Below are positions 35,154 to 45,687 of a stretch of 64,000 bases of DNA, in pieces. The translations under genes and the position numbers were made by a program. The notes beneath the pieces were generated by a model. The model saw only the letters and a list, made by a program, of their open reading frames with translations, ran no database searches and had not been told where the DNA came from. The stretch is from NCBI GenBank assembly GCA_025602905.1, contig JAHLKI010000029.1, forward strand, positions 248,001-312,000, written 5' to 3'. The first letter of the stretch is position 1. Each line of letters begins with the position of its first letter. This DNA comes from Phlyctochytrium arcticum (taxonomy: Eukaryota > Chytridiomycota > Chytridiomycetes > Chytridiales > Chytridiaceae).

Positions 35154-36059
35154 TTGTACACTGACAAGGCTTAAAAGAATACACTATCAACTGAGCAGCC
35201 AAACATCACGGTTGACGACGCCGGATACTCCAACGAGAAGAACTGACGGTCGCTTGTTGATATAGGCGCATTTGCCTTCCAAACGTGGGTATATCTGTTT
35301 TTTCTATCATAATTTGTTTGCAAAGAGGAACTTTATTGCCGTACACCAGCAAGACTTTGCGCTTTCATGACCCGGAAGGTATGCATTCTCATATCAAAAG
35401 TACCATGCCGGAAGTTCAATTACTCGAGTATCCGCCCCCAAAATTTTGTCCCAGCTGGACCTGCAGCTGGACGATCATCGAAGTCGTAAACGTAATTACT
35501 ACAAAAGCTCCTTGACCTTTGTGCAGGCCTCCGATGCGAACGTAATAGTGATTGTAGGACTCAAAAACCATTCTGAAAACTACCGTAACGCAGAGTATAT
35601 AAAGACCGTGATGGCAAGATCTCCATTTTCCAAGGGTCCAAAGCGTGTATGAAATCCCGTTTGCGTGTTGCCATGACAACTCTTTGGCTATAAAAAGCGT
35701 TTGTTGACCCAGTTGTGCTTGCGCTTCATGTTTTACACGCCTGGCTTTGGTTGACATCCACTTATAAGGGCGCCTTTCGGGGTCCGGATGCGTGCGAAAT
35801 GTTTTCTTCACTTTCAGGCAACATGAAAGGCGGCCGTTGCAGGCAACTGCTATGGTCGTCTGGCTCTGGGCAAATTGAGGGTGATCATCGAGCTGAACCC
35901 TTGATAATCAATGAGCACACATCTAGCACAAGTTTTGCAAATTGCGTCTTTCAAAATTACTTATATATGCAAGATCTTCCAAAAATATCAAACATAAATG
36001 ATAGTTTGAAAATAAATAATGAGCGCATGCGACCATGCAGGATGGATCCCAACTACGCA
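35154..36059. other. Intergenic region upstream of the TFIIIC gene and downstream of MIP1
   Basis: About 0.9 kb. The left side should contain the TFIIIC promoter on the minus strand; the right side is the 3' flank of the polymerase gene with AT-rich sequence around 35960-36020. Open frames present have no recognisable domain. Confidence 0.4.
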
Positions 36060-39000
36060 CTAGTGGCCGTTGTCGTCAGGTTTTGATTCGTCTGTATTCA
36101 GGGCAACTAACTCCGAATCTTTGATTTCCCGTGCGATACCTTTTCGAGGCTGCCGCGGCTTAGCGTTAGCGCTTACTCCGCTTACTCCGCCAGATGCTCC
36201 CACCCCACTTTGCCCACGTTTGCTTGCCGTCCTTTTGGGTGCATTGGAGGTTTCAAGGTTCCGCTTGTTACTGTTTTTATCAGCCTTGCCACCACCATCT
36301 TCATGCTCCCTCGTTCCAGGGTTTCCGGCTTGACTCACGGTATCATGGCGGTATTTAGTAAGTCGGATTTCATCCACCAAATTTCCGATGCGCTTGTGCA
36401 ACAGTCGCACTTGTTCTGGCGTACTTTCCAGCTGCATCTCTAGTCGCCGCATGTCCATCTCATATATGAGCTCTGCTAATTTTTGGCGATACCGCTTCTC
36501 GTTGGGACTAAGAGCCAATTTTTTGTTTTCATCTTCTTCTCGGCGCTGAATGGTGCTACCGATTTGCGAGATGGAAGGCAACTCCGGGCCATAGAGGTTC
36601 GTGGTCCCTGTTGCCGATTGCCAGGCCGCGAGCTCCTTTTGCAACTCGTAAATATTCAATCCCCGGCCCGCGGAGATAGACTTGTTGTTGGAAGGAGTAA
36701 TACAATCCATGTCAACCTCCTTACGCAAGCAATGGTCAATGTCTACGGATGAAAAGAACGCCACGCTCTAGATGTGTGCAGGTTATAAATACAGGTATTG
36801 CGCAAAAGGTAAAACAATGCGATACATACCAATGGGAGATCCCTCATGCCCACGCTCTCCGCAAACATTGCGCGCGCCCAAACATTGGCAATTTGCAGCG
36901 CGAGCGCTCCTAGAATTTGATGCTCCTCCTTTACCAGAAAGCGTACCTCATCATGGATAGAGATCATAAAGCGTCCTTTGATCTTAAGTCGATCCATCAG
37001 ATATTTCATCGCGACTAGAAGAAGATGCAGGTAATCTACTCCAGAAGACTGCACGACCCAATTTACCCGACTGGTCATGTACTGTGAATAATGGAGAAAT
37101 TAAGTCTTGGTTTGATGCGTAAAATGACTATGCCAAACTTACCTCATGTGCAACGTATCGGGTAAGCAGAGAATCCGGAATTCCACAGCCAAGCACTGGC
37201 GTCCGTGGATTCTCGTCAAGAGCAACCTCTTCGAGTTTGTTGAACATGTGCGACTCACTCCCCCCGTACCAAAATACAATTTTTTCCTTTCGTTGCCACG
37301 GGTTATAGCCTCTAAATCTTTTTCCCTTTGTTTTGGCATACAACTCTTGGGCCTTGTTCGTAGCCTGCTCACGCGATAACCCTGGACTATTTTGCAACAG
37401 AAGTTGCACGGCGTGTTTGACGCCAGCACCATAAATCCGTCCGTAGTTGAAAACTTTTGCGTTGTCCCGGGAGATTCCAAGGATGCTTCCGGTCACCGAA
37501 TGCAAATCCGTAGCCGCTTTTTTGGTCCCTTGCAGAGTCATAAACCCAATGGCAGTTGCGCCATGAATGCCGAATTGCGCATCCCCCAGGAGTGAAGCGA
37601 TCCAGAGCTCTTCGCTATCTACATCTGCACCAATGATCTTCCAGCCTTTTGGGGCTTGAATCTGAGTTTTCAGCTCAGACCCTATCCGATTCTTTTTTGC
37701 GTTAGCGGCAGTCATCCAGGTAGATTCCACTGCTCGTCGCGTGACCGTTCCCATTGAAATCGACTGGGGTAAAATAACACCGTATTCATTCCCATCTGCC
37801 ACAGGGACATCTTCCCCAATATCTTTTCCCCATACAAGAAATTGTTGTGACACACGTCCCTTCGCACTTGTCCAATATGCGCACTGCGCATTGCGCTCGA
37901 GGATGAATTGCGCGGCCGGGTAGTTGGAGGTTAGTGTCCCGTCCTCGAAAGCAGAAATGAAAGACTTTGAAAGCGGCGATCCCACATTAACGCCCTCCCC
38001 GGCCGGGTGTGGAACTTGGTAATGAAATGCCATCCCGTCCACAGATGCGCGGGCATCAAAATCTTTATCTACCGGATCGCTCGGAAATTCTAAAGGCTTG
38101 ATCTTTATCGTACTGGCCTCCGTACGTGGAACCACGTACGTCCACCCATACTTTTTCGTCCAATACAGCGGAAATCCCTTCCATTGTAACCCAAGAAGAT
38201 ACGGCGCTATTCGTTTGCTTAAGGTAATCTCCAACCTGTTAAGTTTCTTGTCGTACAACTCTAAGTACCAATTGGGTTTGCCTATGCAGGATTCGGGGAT
38301 GCCTCTTTTTTTGTATGGCCGCGCGGGTACCTTCACTGTTCCGTCCTTTGCAATCACTGGGTTGGTCATTCGCACTGCAGGAACTTTCCAATTCAAGTTG
38401 CGCAGCCACGCATCCGCTTCCCACTTTCCATCTTGGCCCCGTTTCACGGCCTCCTCTACCAGCTCTGTCAGCCTGGTCCTAATATCATCCTGGTACTCAG
38501 CATACTTGTCGTCGGCACTTGTAACATATCTGTTCCAGTCACTTGATATAGGTAGATACCCTTTACCCATATGCAGCATGCCCGCAAATGATACTGGATG
38601 AGGGCACTTTTCTTTGAACCGCGGCCAAAGTTTTTGAAACAGCTCCTGGGTGACGGCAACGTCTTCAGCACAATAAGTTAGCAGCTGTTGCAATTGCTTT
38701 CGCACCGACGCGAAATCTGTGCTCTCGAATTCCGATCTTAACGATTTGTCCAAGGTCTTCTTGAGATAAAGCTCTGCTGTATCTTTCAAATTATTCATGG
38801 AGCTTACTTGCCACCACGATTGAGATGGAAGGCGGGTCGTCTCTGACTTTGAAAGTCCCTGTTGCTGCTCGCCAATTTTCTCTGGATCATCGTCCAGTTT
38901 CAATTCGGCATTTGATTTTTCTTCTTTCTTGTATAACCTCCAAGCCGGACGTTGCTGCGATGATAACCCACCCACCGCAGAATGAAGGCTCATAGTGTCC

Positions 39001-39857
39001 AGAAAAGCCAGTTGCGAGTCCTGCAATTTGTACTCCTCAAGAATACGTGCTCGGTCATACGCAACGTGATGTCCAATGATCAGACGCGAGTCGTTGCAAT
39101 CCCCAAACGAAATCAGTGTTTTCGGCTTATATTCCGGTTCAAGGTTTGAGAGGAATCCGGGTGAAATCCATGAGTACCAATGAGTGGTACCTGCTGCGAT
39201 AGCAATGACCGGATATGGACAGACCTTGTACATAACTTCCACGTCAAACACCAATGTATCCTCAGGCGGAAATGATATCGGTATCCCAGCATGGGTTGAG
39301 CCATCGTAGTCATAACGAATCCATCCTTCTTGCGTATCTGTCCATCGCTTAGGCATCGGCGGCAAGGTTGTCCGTGCCATTCGTTCTGCTTGATCCCAGT
39401 TATGTGATGCTTGAGAGAGGCCCAGATTCCGGAAATGACTCTTGATTGTATTGCCAGTCAGCTCCGGCAGGTCTATCGTGACCTCCTCTTGCGGCGGAAG
39501 GGCCTTTCCTAATAAGTTCCATTCTTCCAGATGCTGGAATGCTAGGGCCCGCTGGCGATCAGTCGCAGTGGTGAGGCTTTCACCGGGCGGACGCTTGGGG
39601 AAAAGTTTTGAATGCAACGCAGAAGAAATCATATGTATTCCGACTTCATTTTTGCGACAAGTTTCTTCACTGGCAATCGCTGCAACCAAAGTATTGTGAG
39701 TTATTTAGCATGGTATGCAATCTTTCCATTCTGACTAACCATCCTTAGGGGGTTGAGAAGTGCCTACAGAAGTTCCATATCGTTGTGTTGGTACTGCGAT
39801 TCGAGATCGCGGGAGTACACACCGCCATTTAGCAGCGCCGCTAAATGGTCTTACCAT
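36060..39857 (-). CDS. MIP1: Mitochondrial DNA polymerase gamma catalytic subunit
   Basis: Four exons (39740-39857, 37143-39679, 36830-37081, 36060-36767) join to 1204 residues. Exon 1 encodes a mitochondrial presequence rich in Arg ([19 protein letters not shown]). The 3'-5' exonuclease has motif I VFDVEV, motif [17 protein letters not shown] and motif [16 protein letters not shown]. The polymerase has motif A in [17 protein letters not shown], motif [16 protein letters not shown] and motif [11 protein letters not shown], all intact. The conserved end of the palm ([13 protein letters not shown]) is followed by a C-terminal extension of about 190 residues with a coiled coil and a basic, Ser/Gly-rich tail. 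Yeast Mip1 also has such an extension, while animal POLG lacks it. The enzyme replicates and proofreads mitochondrial DNA. All introns are short with canonical ends and the frame is continuous. Confidence 0.96.
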
Positions 39858-40566
39858 GTATTGACGGAATTAGTACAGGAGTTCTGATAACGCTGCAGTA
39901 ATGTGCTTGCAGACTGCCAAAGATCATTCTACAAAAATAGGAAAACAGCCGAAAGGTTGCAATCTCCAATGGCAGATTTTTCAAATTTCCGATGTTGAAA
40001 GTCACGAGTCATCAAATTCACAAAAGACACCTGTCAAAAAGTATCTATGTGCAAAGGCCTCAATTCTGATCGTTCGCTTCCAGAAAGGAAGCAGATCCAG
40101 ACGCTATCCACAAGTTATATATGCTCCAGTTGGCCAATACAGAACCTCTCACACTGATCAAGTGAGAAAGCTCTTGACGCGGTGGGATGCTGCGTGATGC
40201 TCCAAGCATAAGAATCCCGCAGGACAACCGTCGGAACCATCTGAATACGAATTTCTTTGCGTATTATGGATAGACTCATATACGACTTTGTTCAGGTCTG
40301 ACCGGTGCACGATCTTGCCAAGAGGCCGGAAAAAGCGCGCATCCCACAGATTTAATTTCGTGCGAATTGTGGAGATGGGCCTCTTTTCCTACTACTGTAT
40401 CCTCAAAGCCGCTATGTGAGGCTCATTCAGGGATGCCCACATCTCAGCTGGCATTTGTTCGCATTCAAAATGATCAACATCACACTGTCGTCCCGTCGTC
40501 CGATGGTCGTCGGTCGAAGTTGCATTGGAGGCACAGTCGGAAAGGTAAACAACACGACGTCCGGAC
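39858..40566. other. MIP1 upstream region and start of the accessory stretch
   Basis: The first 200 bases should carry the MIP1 promoter on the minus strand. Further right the sequence has open frames but no domain that I recognise; the duplicated exon described below begins near 40567. Confidence 0.3.
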
Positions 40567-41105
40567 CTGATCTTGGACAGAATTTCAATCGGGAAACTTG
40601 TAGATCTTAACCAGAAGCTTCTCAGCACGCCCAATGTCTCTGAGGTATGTATATCACATTGATCAATTGCCGTATCTATGCGACCAAACCCATTGATTTA
40701 CCTACAAAGGTCGAGGCCGACATCGATGCTGACGGAGAGATACTCCTGAAGAGACTTGTATTCTGTGAAAACTCCCCGGAATCCGCAACAATCACTGAGA
40801 TACGGCACCATAACGTATCACTTCGCATTGCACTCGTGCGAATACCAAATTTCCAGAATTTACTTCCCTGGAAATCTGCTGCATTTTCTCCAAGTTGGGC
40901 AAGTCAAATACCATGCGGTGCAGGTCGCGCATGACGGTAATGCGACTGTATTCCATAAAGTCACCTTGCACACCGAGAGCATAAGAGCCGCCAAATACCT
41001 TTGTGCTGCCGAAGGAGCAGTGTACGCAAGTGCTCTTACGACTCAATCAAATCTAGCAGAGAGGAATGTAAATGAAATGTTTTGCAGCATTACTGGCAAG
41101 GATTG
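40567..41105 (+). pseudogene. Degenerate gene fragment, copy A of a local duplicate
   Basis: Starting at about 40567 the sequence reads LILDRISIG..LNQKLLSTPNVSE and then a good donor (GTATGT); after this comes a VEADIDADGE segment. The same DNA block recurs at about 41985 (copy B) with matching exon end, donor (GTATGC) and a related VEAEINAYED segment. Copy A shows no full-length reading frame: the following coding-like pieces shift frame or hit stops. I do not recognise the family. It is best read as a fragment of a duplicated gene, either decayed or with splice sites I could not resolve. Confidence 0.45.
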
Positions 41106-41880
41106 ATCGGGCAGCAGCCACATCACAAAAGTTGGAGGGAAGGCCCCAAATGGATGGAAAGGATGCGGCAGTTACTCAACACTACCGCAGTTTCCAAGGA
41201 AACAACTCGAGAATGACGGCCGAGGAACTTTTGGACAAAGCTGCTCCGCTTCATGCGCGTATCATCGGGTTAGAAAGGTTCCTTTATCTTTGGTCTTGGC
41301 AATGCCGACGTCTTGCGTGCTGCTAAGCTGGATGCCAAATATCAATCAGCAGCATCTACTGGTGGTGATAGTTCTGACTTGGCTATTTTGGCTATGGAGG
41401 CCGTAGTCAGTGGATCGCTACCACCAGATCAGTTTACCTGGTTTTTTGTCACATCGCAGGTATTACTTGCATACTACGCACCTCCGAGAGTATTTGTCAC
41501 TGACTGAGAAGATTGTAGCTTGGGGATCTTACTGTGAAAGCATGGAGGGGTCGATATGCCATGATTCTCGACGACCGAGTTCAAGACTCCTTTCTCGATT
41601 TTCGCAGTGTCATTGGGAGAAGGCCTTTACCTCCCTACAAAGTAGAGGTTTTGGTGGAACAGGGTGTGATATGCCGCAATCTCCAGCAGAGTGGGAAAGC
41701 AACCTCATCACCACTTCTCATCGAATTCTCCAAAAGCGCCGCGCCGACCTGCAACTGCAGGCATTGGAGTTCATGAAGACATGTTGGACCAGTTTCGCCG
41801 CAATTTCATAACCTGCAAGAGGCGGTGGGAGACCGAGAGCGGATGGGTGAGTCGGACAAGAGTAGTATCAAAAGCTAGCA
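41106..41880 (+). pseudogene. Coding-like fragments of an unidentified protein
   Basis: Several in-frame pieces look protein-coding but lie in different frames. They are an ATG at about 41214 with MTAEELLDKAAPLHARII, then FGLGNADVLRAAKLDAKYQ ending at a donor near 41460, then VKAWRGRYAMILDDRVQDSF, and finally HEDMLDQFRRNFITCKRRW before a GTGAGT donor at 41849. Frame changes between some pieces (for example near 41275) are not explained by introns of normal length. This suggests a decaying gene. Together with copies A and B it forms a run of related accessory sequence. No family assigned. Confidence 0.4.
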
Positions 41881-41969
41881 AGTAAGCTAACACGGCTGCC
41901 TCAGGCGGAGCTTCTTTCGACGAACCGATTTCGGCGTAGCAACTGTACAAAGAATCAAAAAAAAACTGA

Positions 41970-43362
41970 TTGGTACTGTCAATCTTGGACAAAATCTCAA
42001 CCGAAAGATTCTCAACATCCCCAACGTCTCGGAGGTATGCATCTCATACTATTAGATCTCGCGCACGGAGACAAACCTCATTGACTCGCTTGAAAAGGTG
42101 GAGGCCGAAATTAACGCGTATGAGGATTTGTCGCATATCCTTGCTGAAATCTGCGACAACCTCGGAGTATAAATCGGGAGTTACAAAACTTGAAGTTGCA
42201 GTCTCGCAATGGCTTAAGACTACTGAAACAATCGTCCAATCGTTACCCCAAAAACTAACTATCCATCTGGCGGAAACTACAGCAAACGTCGTCACTAAAA
42301 AGAAAGACATTGCCAAAAAAAACTTCCTCAACACCCCACCCGCAGTCGCTCGCGGTCCTTGCAACGTACGAGAGAGACGTGATCAAGACTCAGGCCATGA
42401 TGAGAGAAGTCGAGAAGTTCTCCATTGCTTGTCAAAAATACCTCGGCGAATTGGCAAGTGCTTCGGTCACATTTGCCGAAACCCGAGACGGTGCCACTCC
42501 AAAAACTATGTACTTGGTCGAGTTAAGGGGGGCGATCGGCAAATTCTGTCTCGACATCCTGAAGACATATCTGGACGTCGCAGTGCATATTCTCCCAAGA
42601 ACCAAGAAACTACAATTTTGGTCACTATCCGACTCGCAACGACTAACCTCGAACGTCATATATGCCTGTTTCATCAACGCTCCCACCCATGACCAGAACG
42701 TGGCCATTCTCAACACATTGCTGGAAAAAATCCGCCAGTGGAGAATCCCGATCATGTCCGCCGTCTGTGAGGGGGCCAGTCATGCATTGGCAACAAAGGG
42801 GCTTGCCCGCCCTGCTTTCATTACCGCTGTAAGTGTTCTTATGTTACCATTGCGTTGCGACCAATACTAAATGGCTTCTGGTAGGTGTGGCGTTCGGAGC
42901 GGTGGAGCGTTGAAGATCTCTCTCAAGCTCAAGCAGTTGAATATCTTCGGGAAAATGCATCGGTATTTGCAACTGATGGTGACCAATCTGTCGGCCTCTT
43001 TTCAACCCACATTGCCACTCGCATTGAAGACCTGCTTCCACTCCGAACATGGGAAGGGCCAATTTTTGTCCAATTTCTTTTGAGAGTATTGCAACTATGC
43101 CCTTCTGAGGTTGGAAGCACAGCTAGAGGACTGGCTCGGAGGCGGCATACTTCCATTAGGAAGCACAATGGGAATATGTGGTAAGCCCCTCGACAACGCT
43201 CGTCTATTGACAATAGCGAGCCTCCTTGCGTGGGCGGGCATCTTTAGCAATCGATACAAAAAGCCGTTTCGGGAATGGGTGGCACGGATCAATGTAGAGA
43301 AGTACATGGCAACGATGGCAATCAGGGGATTCGATTTCTTCTCCACGAGCAAACTACTCTAA
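41970..43362 (+). pseudogene. Unidentified gene, copy B of the local duplicate, with frame disruptions
   Basis: The left end repeats the block seen at 40567, but lacks about 22 bases relative to copy A, which changes the frame. A VEAEINAYEDLSHILAEICD segment follows. The best coding stretch is 42320-42830, with KTQAMMREVEKFSIACQKYL, YLVELRGAIGKFCLDILKTY and NTLLEKIRQWRIPIMSAV, a helical protein. It continues after a GTAAGT donor at 42830 into SVEDLSQAQAVEYLRENAS and LLPLRTWEGPIFVQFLLRV. A frame change near 43085-43110 precedes LEAQLEDWLGGGILPLG, and a final exon ends at 43362. The helical pattern vaguely recalls N-terminal regions of fungal STAND/NACHT proteins, but that is a weak impression. 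Function unknown. Confidence 0.45.
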
Positions 43363-43398
43363 TGATCTCCGGTGGGCACTAGGTTGCGTTTTTGTAGT

Positions 43399-43974
43399 AT
43401 GTGGGTAGACTATTTAGTCGATTCATACCCCACGCTGGCGATCCCAGCGAAGTTGTCAACGCCCATACTATCTTTTGATACAACAGCGAACGTCACCGGC
43501 ACGATACGTCGGCGTTGGGGGGATAACGACAACCCCCCTTACCTTCTTGTGTTTAACCAGCCAAGGAGGGACATCACTGTGTTGCTACAAATCAAACAAC
43601 CGGTGTCATACGTCCCAGAGCGCAATCCATTTGACTCAAGCATACCCCTCATCATTTCCATTGATCCTGACCACGTCATGAAGCGCCTGGCGAAGCATAC
43701 CACCAACAAAGGATTTTCCACCTTTCTCGACGCCAACGCCTGGACACCATACTTTCCAGAGAGCAAACCCTACGACTCAAGCTTACCCCTCATCATTTCC
43801 ATTGATCCTGATCACGTTATGAAGCGCTTGGCAAGGCATACCTCCAACAAAGGATTCTCTACCTTTCTCGACGTCAACGCCTGGAAAACGATCACTGCGG
43901 ACCCGGCGAACGATGCCTTATTTGGCAAATGGTGGTACAAGAGCGACGGCCAATCGGTTGCGGATGCCAAATGA
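43399..43974 (+). CDS. Unidentified protein with two tandem 47-residue repeats
   Basis: An uninterrupted frame of 191 codons from the ATG at 43399. After a front part (YPTLAIPAKLSTPILSFDTT, NNPPYLLVF-like strands) it contains two near-identical repeats. Each has D-S-S-(I/L)-PLIISIDPDHVMKRLA(K/R)HT then NKGFSTFLD(A/V)NAW, with a period of 141 bases. The protein ends shortly after in WWYKSDGQSVADAK. I do not recognise the repeat. It may be the 3' exon of the broken gene just upstream, or an independent small gene; the clean frame and the in-frame duplication argue that it is, or recently was, coding. Confidence 0.5.
   Translation: MWVDYLVDSYPTLAIPAKLSTPILSFDTTANVTGTIRRRWGDNDNPPYLLVFNQPRRDITVLLQIKQPVSYVPERNPFDSSIPLIISIDPDHVMKRLAKHTTNKGFSTFLDANAWTPYFPESKPYDSSLPLIISIDPDHVMKRLARHTSNKGFSTFLDVNAWKTITADPANDALFGKWWYKSDGQSVADAK
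43618..43900 (+). repeat. In-frame 141-base tandem duplication
   Basis: Two direct copies, starting near 43618 and 43759, share most bases, including CCCCTCATCATTTCCATTGA and ACAAAGGATT. Differences are mostly at third codon positions (for example GACCACGTCATG against GATCACGTTATG), which suggests that protein sequence has been kept since duplication. Confidence 0.8.
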
Positions 43975-44087
43975 ACATTCTATACATTGCAACTACCAAT
44001 ACAAACTATTGCGGATAAGGACATTACTTTTGCCATACTGTCGACTGCGAAGTATCACCTCTACCAACCTCAACAGGTCCGAATCGC

Positions 44088-44426
44088 TTGCCAACCTTTT
44101 TGCGACTAAAAATTTTCCCTGAGGTGACGCGGGAGTTTTTCGAGGCGTTGGACGTCTCGGACTTGTCAGAAGAAGAGAGAGAGAGACACGTAGAGCAGAT
44201 GCTTCAGTGGCTCACGCCCAAGGCACTACCGGCTATGTACGGGGAGTCTGCATCGTCCCACATCCCACAAATCCCGCACGCTTCACGGTCAAGCACCAAA
44301 ACCAACTCCAATCCTGACCCCAACACTGACCCCAACCCTGACGAGAGAAGAGCGCGGAGGAGAAAAGTCTCGCGATCGAGCTCGTCGAGGCCATTCTCAT
44401 CCTCTGCTATGGCAGGCAGGCAATGA
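44088..44426 (+). pseudogene. Possible 3' exon of an unidentified gene
   Basis: An open stretch without its own ATG near the front encodes an acidic helical piece (VTREFFEALDVSDLSEEERE) followed by a Pro/Asn/Asp repeat (NSNPDPNTDPNPDE) and a basic Ser-rich end (RRKVSRSSSSRPFSSS). Composition is protein-like, but no start, acceptor or family could be fixed. It may belong to the degenerate cluster to the left. Confidence 0.3.
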
Positions 44427-45687
44427 CGCGGCGGTGGACCCTGATTTGGACCTAACCCATTTAACGACCGCTGGTGTCAGCCAAACAACGTAGAAAACAG
44501 CTTCTCGGAGTTTAAGGACATTCTTGGCAAAGGTACAGCTGTCTTGTCAATACCTCTATTACTCTGATACTGATTGGATTTTAGGTGGCCGAGGTCAAAT
44601 AAAAAAAGCGTACCCCCACGTAGCACAACTGGCCCTAAAGAAGTATCTTATTCCCCAGAAGGTAAGAACACTCAGTGAAAACTTCGGTTGAGGACGATCA
44701 TTCAAACCAGAAACTGTAGACGCAGCTTAGAAATGTTGATGAGCTCGTCTATTCACGGCCGTTTAGACGCGGTCACGTTTACGAGCAGAGTTTATTTTGC
44801 AAGGACAGGACCACATTGTGAACTGCCATGACCCGACCCATACCACACCCAGCTAACTCTGGCTCTCAGGCGTCGACGGGCGAATCAACCCGCGGTTCCC
44901 ACACAGGCTATCTGTTCCTATCACTCAGTTAATAGCGATGTTGTTGGACGGAGCAGACGGAAGGTTACGTCCCCACATCAACTGTCGAAACAAGCAATAT
45001 GTCAAATGTTCGGAGACATAGTTACCGGCGTAGCTGAAAGCTCATCCTCATTCCCTACAACATCCTTCCCTTCTGGTCCTTCCCACATCCGGTCGCGGAC
45101 TTCTCGCCCACCGATGATACCCCGTCCCTCAACATTTGACGCTCCCGCCACCAACTCTTCGGTCTTCAGTCGTTGCCTTTCACATTTCCATATCATTTTT
45201 GTCTTATTCGCCCTCTGGTTCGTTGTAGTCTGTGTAGTACTAGCAGGTTAGGTCCTTATTCCTCAATAGCTAGCTTTTTAAAATAGTAAATACATTCATG
45301 GCAGAACTATTCGTGAAACAGCTTCGCTTCGTACGGTATCATAGATGGTAAGGATGGAAGGTACTGGCTGCGGCGGCAGCCAAGCCTTTGAATCAGGCTT
45401 GGATCAAGACGTTGATTATGGTCAAGTTCCGTCGTGATACAGTACTTGTTTACAAGAAGTGGGGCACCATTGCTTATGTGGCATAGTCGGTTGCCCTCGA
45501 ATCTGCTGCTTTCAAACACAATATTTCTTCGGCATCACATACGAGTGGGCTTTTGCCAGTGCAGTGTGTGCCCTTCACGCGTGAGTTTTGACGCGTCGCT
45601 CAATAAATTCCTGGGCCGAGTCTCATGCCTTGCATTGCAGTTTCTTTACGCACCTCCTCTACACTCCGAGCTAGGACTTGCTTCAGG
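44427..45687. other. Intergenic region before the glucoamylase gene
   Basis: About 1.3 kb. A short frame at 45006-45251 (alternative start) has a hydrophobic end but no support. A possible alternative ATG for the glucoamylase lies at 45625 in frame; the one at 45688 gives the better signal peptide. No RNA genes or repeats noted. Confidence 0.35.

Noticed and set aside
38121..38140. Near-palindrome CGTACGTGGAACCACGTACG
   Set aside because: It lies inside the MIP1 coding exon and encodes ordinary conserved sequence, so it is likely chance.
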